Origin: a virus
Reading direction: 5' to 3' (one strand)
Length of the DNA stretch: 64,000 nucleotides
Virus record (IMG/VR): IMGVR_UViG_3300006750_000004
Coordinates: 31,726 to 95,725 of that record
In this document: piece by piece, positions 60,761 through 64,000 of the stretch
How the letters are laid out: each line of letters opens with the position of its first letter
Numbering within the stretch: position 1 is the stretch's first letter
Made by a program: the position numbers and the translations under genes
Notes under the pieces: generated by a model
Databases searched by the model: none
What the model was told of the DNA's origin: nothing
The model's input: only the letters and a program-made list of their open reading frames with translations

Positions 60761-61603
60761 ATGAGTGCTAAACCGGCTTTACTGGTGGATGCCAGGAATG
60801 CACTGTACCGAGCGATCTTCGCCACTAAGCATGACACTAGATTCGATGTGAAGTATCATTACTTTGTCATCTTTCTGCGTCAAATGGCGAGTTGGATTCG
60901 GCGGTATGATCCTGTTTCTGTCCACGTTTTTTGGGATGCTCCACGTCAAACGGTGTGGCGTAGGAAGCTCTATCCTACATATAAAGATCGCGATGATAGC
61001 AAGTACACGGAGGATATCTCCGAAGAGTTGTCTATGACAACATCTGTGTCGCAGGCATTTTTCACCAAGATGGGAGTGCGGCAATATTCTAGGAAAGAAA
61101 TGGAAGCTGATGATCTCATCTATGCTGCTGTTTCTGCTCTGCATCCACTACCCACAGTGATCGTGTCCACAGACAGTGACATGATTCAGATCCCATATCG
61201 ATTCTCTAGCTCTGTGGTGTACCATCCCCAGAAGCAAGAAGAGGTGCAAGTGCCAGATGTAAATCCGGTAATGCAGAAGGCACTGATTGGAGATAAATCT
61301 GATAATATTGATGGATATTATGGCATCGGTCCCAAGAAAAGTGCAATCATGCTGGCGGATTTTACGACGTTGGATGATTTTTTGAAACTCAAGGGTCGGA
61401 GGATTTTTGGCTTAAATATGGCATTGATTGATCTGGCTATGTGCCCACGATTACTGGCCAATACTCTATATGTGAACCGCCGATTAGCGGAAGAGGTAGA
61501 ATTTTCCAAGAAGGACATTGACGAGATGACTCGCAAATATAAAGTCAATGGTATGATGCAAGAATACTCTAATCTGGTTCCACCATTTAAGAAATTAGCG
61601 TGA
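60761..61603 (+). CDS. 5'-3' exonuclease / FEN-type (T4 RNase H-like)
   Basis: 280 aa from ATG 60761; an earlier GTG lies in the terminator and is rejected. LLVDARNALYR (residues about 8-18) supplies the first metal Asp. EADDLIYA, VSTDSDMIQI and the GDKSDNIDGYYGIGPKKSA helix-hairpin-helix follow. Removes RNA primers and flaps during replication. Confidence 0.88.
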   Translation: MSAKPALLVDARNALYRAIFATKHDTRFDVKYHYFVIFLRQMASWIRRYDPVSVHVFWDAPRQTVWRRKLYPTYKDRDDSKYTEDISEELSMTTSVSQAFFTKMGVRQYSRKEMEADDLIYAAVSALHPLPTVIVSTDSDMIQIPYRFSSSVVYHPQKQEEVQVPDVNPVMQKALIGDKSDNIDGYYGIGPKKSAIMLADFTTLDDFLKLKGRRIFGLNMALIDLAMCPRLLANTLYVNRRLAEEVEFSKKDIDEMTRKYKVNGMMQEYSNLVPPFKKLA

Positions 61604-61642
61604 CAGAAAAAATAGGTAGAACCAGCTAACAGGAGAATATAA

Positions 61643-61927
61643 ATGGCTATTGGCATTCATGTTGTTCGAGTCGCCTTCTTGAAAGTAGATGCGACCGGTG
61701 CTGTCCTCAGTAAGGAGGACCCGGATGTCACTCTCAAGCAACAATTGACGGGTGGTCATGATCACCGTATCATTTCAAGTGCTATTGTTCCTAATTCGAC
61801 CACTCAACCTACTGTGAAGGCATACTTAGAAGCAGAGGCGAGTGACGATTATGTTCTGGAATATATGGACCAGAATACAATTATCACTTACCGTAGGACA
61901 GCAGCTGGTGGATTTTCGGCACCATAA
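61643..61927 (+). CDS. Hypothetical protein, 94 aa
   Basis: Beta-rich small protein beginning MAIGIHVVRVAFLKVDATG; AGGAG precedes the ATG. No family recognised. The following 165 bp hold a TAAATA box and a short CCTG/CAGG stem (61961-61975). Confidence 0.55.
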   Translation: MAIGIHVVRVAFLKVDATGAVLSKEDPDVTLKQQLTGGHDHRIISSAIVPNSTTQPTVKAYLEAEASDDYVLEYMDQNTIITYRRTAAGGFSAP

Positions 61928-61943
61928 ATGGGCAATATCTATT

Positions 61944-61950
61944 GTAAATA
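61944..61950 (+). promoter_or_regulatory. GTAAATA late-promoter-like motif
   Basis: ATTGTAAATAGG in the gap 61928-62092. Same core as the boxes at 17004, 17145, 45652 and 24273 (minus). Confidence 0.3.
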
Positions 61951-62092
61951 GGTGTATTCCTGTAATTTCCAGGAAAGCCAGCTTACCATAGTGTGATACC
62001 TAGCGATGGTCGGGAGTGGCTTGGTTTTGTGCAATGGCTACACAAACGCTGAGTGATTGATTGATCCAACAACCCGAACATGTCACACTTAT

Positions 62093-62296
62093 ATGAATTT
62101 CAGGGAGTCATCCACCAAACGGATCATGCTCTTGAGCCACGAAATGGGCCAAGAGATGAGTTGTGAAGAAGTACTTAAGAAGGCGAAACGCTTAATTCGC
62201 TACCTTCGTAAGGAAGAAGGTGTTAAAAAAGCGGATATAGATTACGCTCTTCATTACTGGCAAGAATTGTTGGAAAAGAAGTACTATGGTGGATAA
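62093..62296 (+). CDS. Hypothetical helical protein, 67 aa
   Basis: Start uncertain: the ATG at 62093 (MNFRESSTKRIM) is used, but downstream ATG codons or an upstream TTG are possible. Helical and basic (EEVLKKAKRLIRYLRKEEGVKKADIDYAL). Overlaps the nuclease gene by 11 bp. Confidence 0.5.
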   Translation: MNFRESSTKRIMLLSHEMGQEMSCEEVLKKAKRLIRYLRKEEGVKKADIDYALHYWQELLEKKYYGG

Positions 62297-63008
62297 ATCT
62301 GATTGGATGGAAAAAGCTCGTGGTGATCTTGGTAAGCTTACCAAAGATCAACTTATTGAGAAGATTATCCAGAAGCGGAAAGAGACATTCTCTAAAACTG
62401 GTAAACGCAACGTAGCCACCTCGAAAAGCCACGAAAGGCGTTGTAAAAAACTTCTGACTGAATGGGCGGGTGTCGAATTTAGGCGGCGTCGAGTTGAAGG
62501 AAGAGGCGACGATGTGTCCGTCGTAGAGGGTGTTGCGGATATTATCCCAGTAGAAGGAAAAATCCTATTCGCCATCGAATCTAAAAAGGGTGAGGATTTC
62601 AGCCTAGATGGGTTATTCCTCAATTCGCATGGTGCCAGGTTTACTAAATGGTGGCACCAGGTGAATTACGACGCTAAACTCCTAACAGAGAAGCTCGGTG
62701 CAAAGCGGTGGCCGTTACTCTTTTTCAAGCCACATCCTAATTGGGATTGGGTAGCTGTGCCTATCAAGTGCTTTGAGAATGAGATCTTGGTCTCGAAAAA
62801 TTATCCTTCTGATTTTTATGGAGGAAAATGCTGGTTCCAGCATATCTCTTACGATGCATACCGTTGGATAGGTCCGGTCACACACAATATTGCCACATCT
62901 ACTAAGAATAAGGTGATGGAGGCACTTGATCTAGAACCCTGTATTATGTGCCGATGGAAAGATTTTGCCACTAACGTTGATCCGCAATCGATATTCGTCC
63001 AAACCTAA
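62286..63008 (+). CDS. PD-(D/E)XK nuclease, Holliday-junction-resolvase-like
   Basis: 240 aa. The nuclease motif runs HERRCKKLLTEWAGVEFRRRRVEG...VADIIPVEGKILFAIESKKGEDF (Asp of ADII, then E-S-K), typical of Hjc/RecB-type PD-(D/E)XK folds. A DNA junction or repair role is likely in this recombination-rich genome. A late CIMC pair is present near the C-terminus. Confidence 0.65.
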   Translation: MVDKSDWMEKARGDLGKLTKDQLIEKIIQKRKETFSKTGKRNVATSKSHERRCKKLLTEWAGVEFRRRRVEGRGDDVSVVEGVADIIPVEGKILFAIESKKGEDFSLDGLFLNSHGARFTKWWHQVNYDAKLLTEKLGAKRWPLLFFKPHPNWDWVAVPIKCFENEILVSKNYPSDFYGGKCWFQHISYDAYRWIGPVTHNIATSTKNKVMEALDLEPCIMCRWKDFATNVDPQSIFVQT

Positions 63009-63021
63009 AGAGGAGGACAAA

Positions 63022-63204
63022 ATGACTTGTAAATCATGTGGAGGCAAGAATTCTTCAATCAGAATTGATCGAGCAGGGATACATATTACACCCGCTAAAG
63101 TGGTGAAGACTACTGCCGCTATACAACAGCTCGGATCGAGAAAGCTGATTGCTAGGACTTCTGTCTCTGTACCAGCAAATCGTATCGATAAATATCGAGC
63201 ATAA
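63022..63204 (+). CDS. Small zinc protein, 60 aa
   Basis: Starts at ATG 63022, preceded by GAGGAGG. One CKSCGG pair at the N-terminus and a basic body. No family recognised; followed after 2 bp by another small zinc protein. Confidence 0.6.
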   Translation: MTCKSCGGKNSSIRIDRAGIHITPAKVVKTTAAIQQLGSRKLIARTSVSVPANRIDKYRA

Positions 63205-63206
63205 AT

Positions 63207-63467
63207 ATGGCATGTGGTGGATGTGGCGGCGGTAAAGGACGAAAACTCCGCACACAACAAATTTCTAAGTCTAAGGCGAAGCCTCAAAAAGCCGCTAAGG
63301 TACAACGTGTAAGACGGCGTGCCACTCGCCCAGTAAGTATTGCTAGACAACGTGTTGAACCTCATGCCCGATGCCCATCGTGTGGTTACCCAACCATGCT
63401 CGTAAATATCGGCGGACGTGAGAGACAACAATGTAGCAATGCTAACTGTAGGCAGATTATCAAGTGA
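63207..63467 (+). CDS. Small basic zinc protein, 86 aa
   Basis: N-terminal CGGCGGG, Arg/Lys-rich middle, and a C-terminal zinc ribbon CPSCGYP...CSNANC. Probably nucleic-acid binding. ATAAATA occurs just before the ATG. Overlaps the membrane-protein gene by 4 bp. Confidence 0.6.
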   Translation: MACGGCGGGKGRKLRTQQISKSKAKPQKAAKVQRVRRRATRPVSIARQRVEPHARCPSCGYPTMLVNIGGRERQQCSNANCRQIIK

Positions 63468-63928
63468 TTGACTTTGGACTACTCATCATATTAGTGATCG
63501 CGACTGAAGCGGTGACAGAAATAATTGTTGCTTCTGAGTTCCCACTATTTCTATGGTTCCGCAACAATCTTGCTCAAAGAGCCATTCCAGATACCCCACG
63601 TAATGATTTCAAGCAACAGACTACTGTTGCTGTTTATAAATTGTTTAGTTGCGGGTATTGCTTCAGTGTTTGGACCGCAGGATTCTTCGCTTTATTCACT
63701 CCTGAATTGTTTTACAACCAATTCGTCAACTGGATGTGTATGACGTTCCTTTTGCATCGTTTGGCTAATTGGTTGCATGTAATATATGAATTGGTTAGGA
63801 AAGGAAGGGTCTCTACCCATGATGCTGAATTATCTGTTAGGGTTATTATGGTAGAACCTGATGAGGACGAGGATGAGGACGAGGATGACAACGTTGGTGA
63901 ATTAGTCGAGTCTTTGGAGAAATCCTGA
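63464..63928 (+). CDS. Membrane protein, DUF1360-like
   Basis: 154 aa, GTG start. Hydrophobic segments at about residues 4-25 and 66-110 with the motif KLFSCGYCFSVWTAGF, typical of the DUF1360 family of small membrane proteins seen in phages. The C-terminus is an acidic DEDEDED tail. Function unknown. Confidence 0.65.
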   Translation: MIDFGLLIILVIATEAVTEIIVASEFPLFLWFRNNLAQRAIPDTPRNDFKQQTTVAVYKLFSCGYCFSVWTAGFFALFTPELFYNQFVNWMCMTFLLHRLANWLHVIYELVRKGRVSTHDAELSVRVIMVEPDEDEDEDEDDNVGELVESLEKS

Positions 63929-64000
63929 TGGAGAATTTAGAACGTGCCAAAGCTCGGGATGCTCGCCGACTTAGTAAGGTTATCCTTGATCCAGTAGAAG
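63928..64000 (+). CDS. Partial CDS, start of an unidentified protein
   Basis: Starts at ATG 63928 by TGATG overlap and runs to the window end. The peptide MENLERAKARDARRLSKVI is helical and basic. Too short to identify. Confidence 0.5.
   Translation, partial: MENLERAKARDARRLSKVILDPVE

Noticed and set aside
1-64000. tRNA genes
   Set aside because: No cloverleaf with a TTCGA-type arm and CCA-compatible acceptor stem was found by eye; a tRNAscan run would be decisive.

Overview
The window is a contiguous piece of a large tailed-phage genome, most likely a T4-like or jumbo myovirus of a Gram-negative host. It is about 90% coding, with short intergenic gaps, ATGA/TGATG gene overlaps and many small zinc-ribbon proteins. 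It carries phage-type replication and recombination genes: C-family and A-family polymerases, a DnaB/gp41-like helicase, a UvsX/RecA, gp46/gp47-like SbcCD, a gp32-like SSB, a 5'-3' exonuclease and a GroES-like co-chaperonin. There are no rRNA genes, no recognisable tRNAs and no integrase. KdsB and several glycosyltransferases point to a host with LPS-type glycans. The host itself cannot be named from this sequence.

Layout. 1-9.4 kb (minus strand): a glycosyltransferase-DapA fusion, a TIM-barrel protein, a PurA/PurZ-like synthetase, a DeoC-like barrel, a nucleoside deoxyribosyltransferase-like protein, an ART-like protein with a possible capsid-targeting leader, a DUF115-like protein and a gp55-like sigma factor. 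9.5-18.3 kb: a zinc-ribbon/HTH protein, SbcC, a DinG/XPD-type helicase, a methyltransferase and SbcD. 18.3-21.5 kb: accessory genes including an alpha/beta hydrolase. 21.5-26.4 kb (minus): a cluster of proteins sharing an MKLRHITE-type or MKIDPKKIARMISE-type leader and the acidic motif DYDGLEDADEF. An 0.8-kb gene-free, highly foldable segment interrupts this cluster. 26.5-35.7 kb: a collagen-like virion protein, a GalNAc-transferase-like protein, an actin-like ATPase, a radical SAM enzyme and three glycosyltransferases. 35.7-44.9 kb: DNA polymerase III alpha in three pieces. A 2.3-kb block separates pieces one and two, and a split intein with an intervening Vsr-type homing endonuclease separates pieces two and three. 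44.9-52.6 kb: zinc proteins, an FAD oxidoreductase-like protein, KdsB, a family 4 UDG, an alpha-CTD-like protein and a second leader/motif cluster. 52.6-64 kb (plus): UvsX, helicase, GroES-like protein, A-family polymerase relative, a UvsY-like candidate, SSB, exonuclease, a PD-(D/E)XK nuclease and small zinc or membrane proteins.

Three signals stand out. First, at least seven minus-strand genes carry a common short leader ending in I-x-E and 14 copies of a DYDGLEDADEF-type motif. Most copies are preceded by an [I/L/V]-x-E site and many are followed by a small Cys-rich zinc module. This looks like capsid-targeted, protease-processed cargo, and some members look like polyproteins. Two further leader proteins resemble ADP-ribosyltransferases, which recalls the packaged Alt protein of T4. 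Second, the replicative polymerase is a 'fractured gene' that trans-splicing should restore. Third, the 0.8-kb silent region looks like a large structured RNA on the strand opposite its neighbours, and it carries 33 nt of perfect antisense to the largest polyprotein gene.
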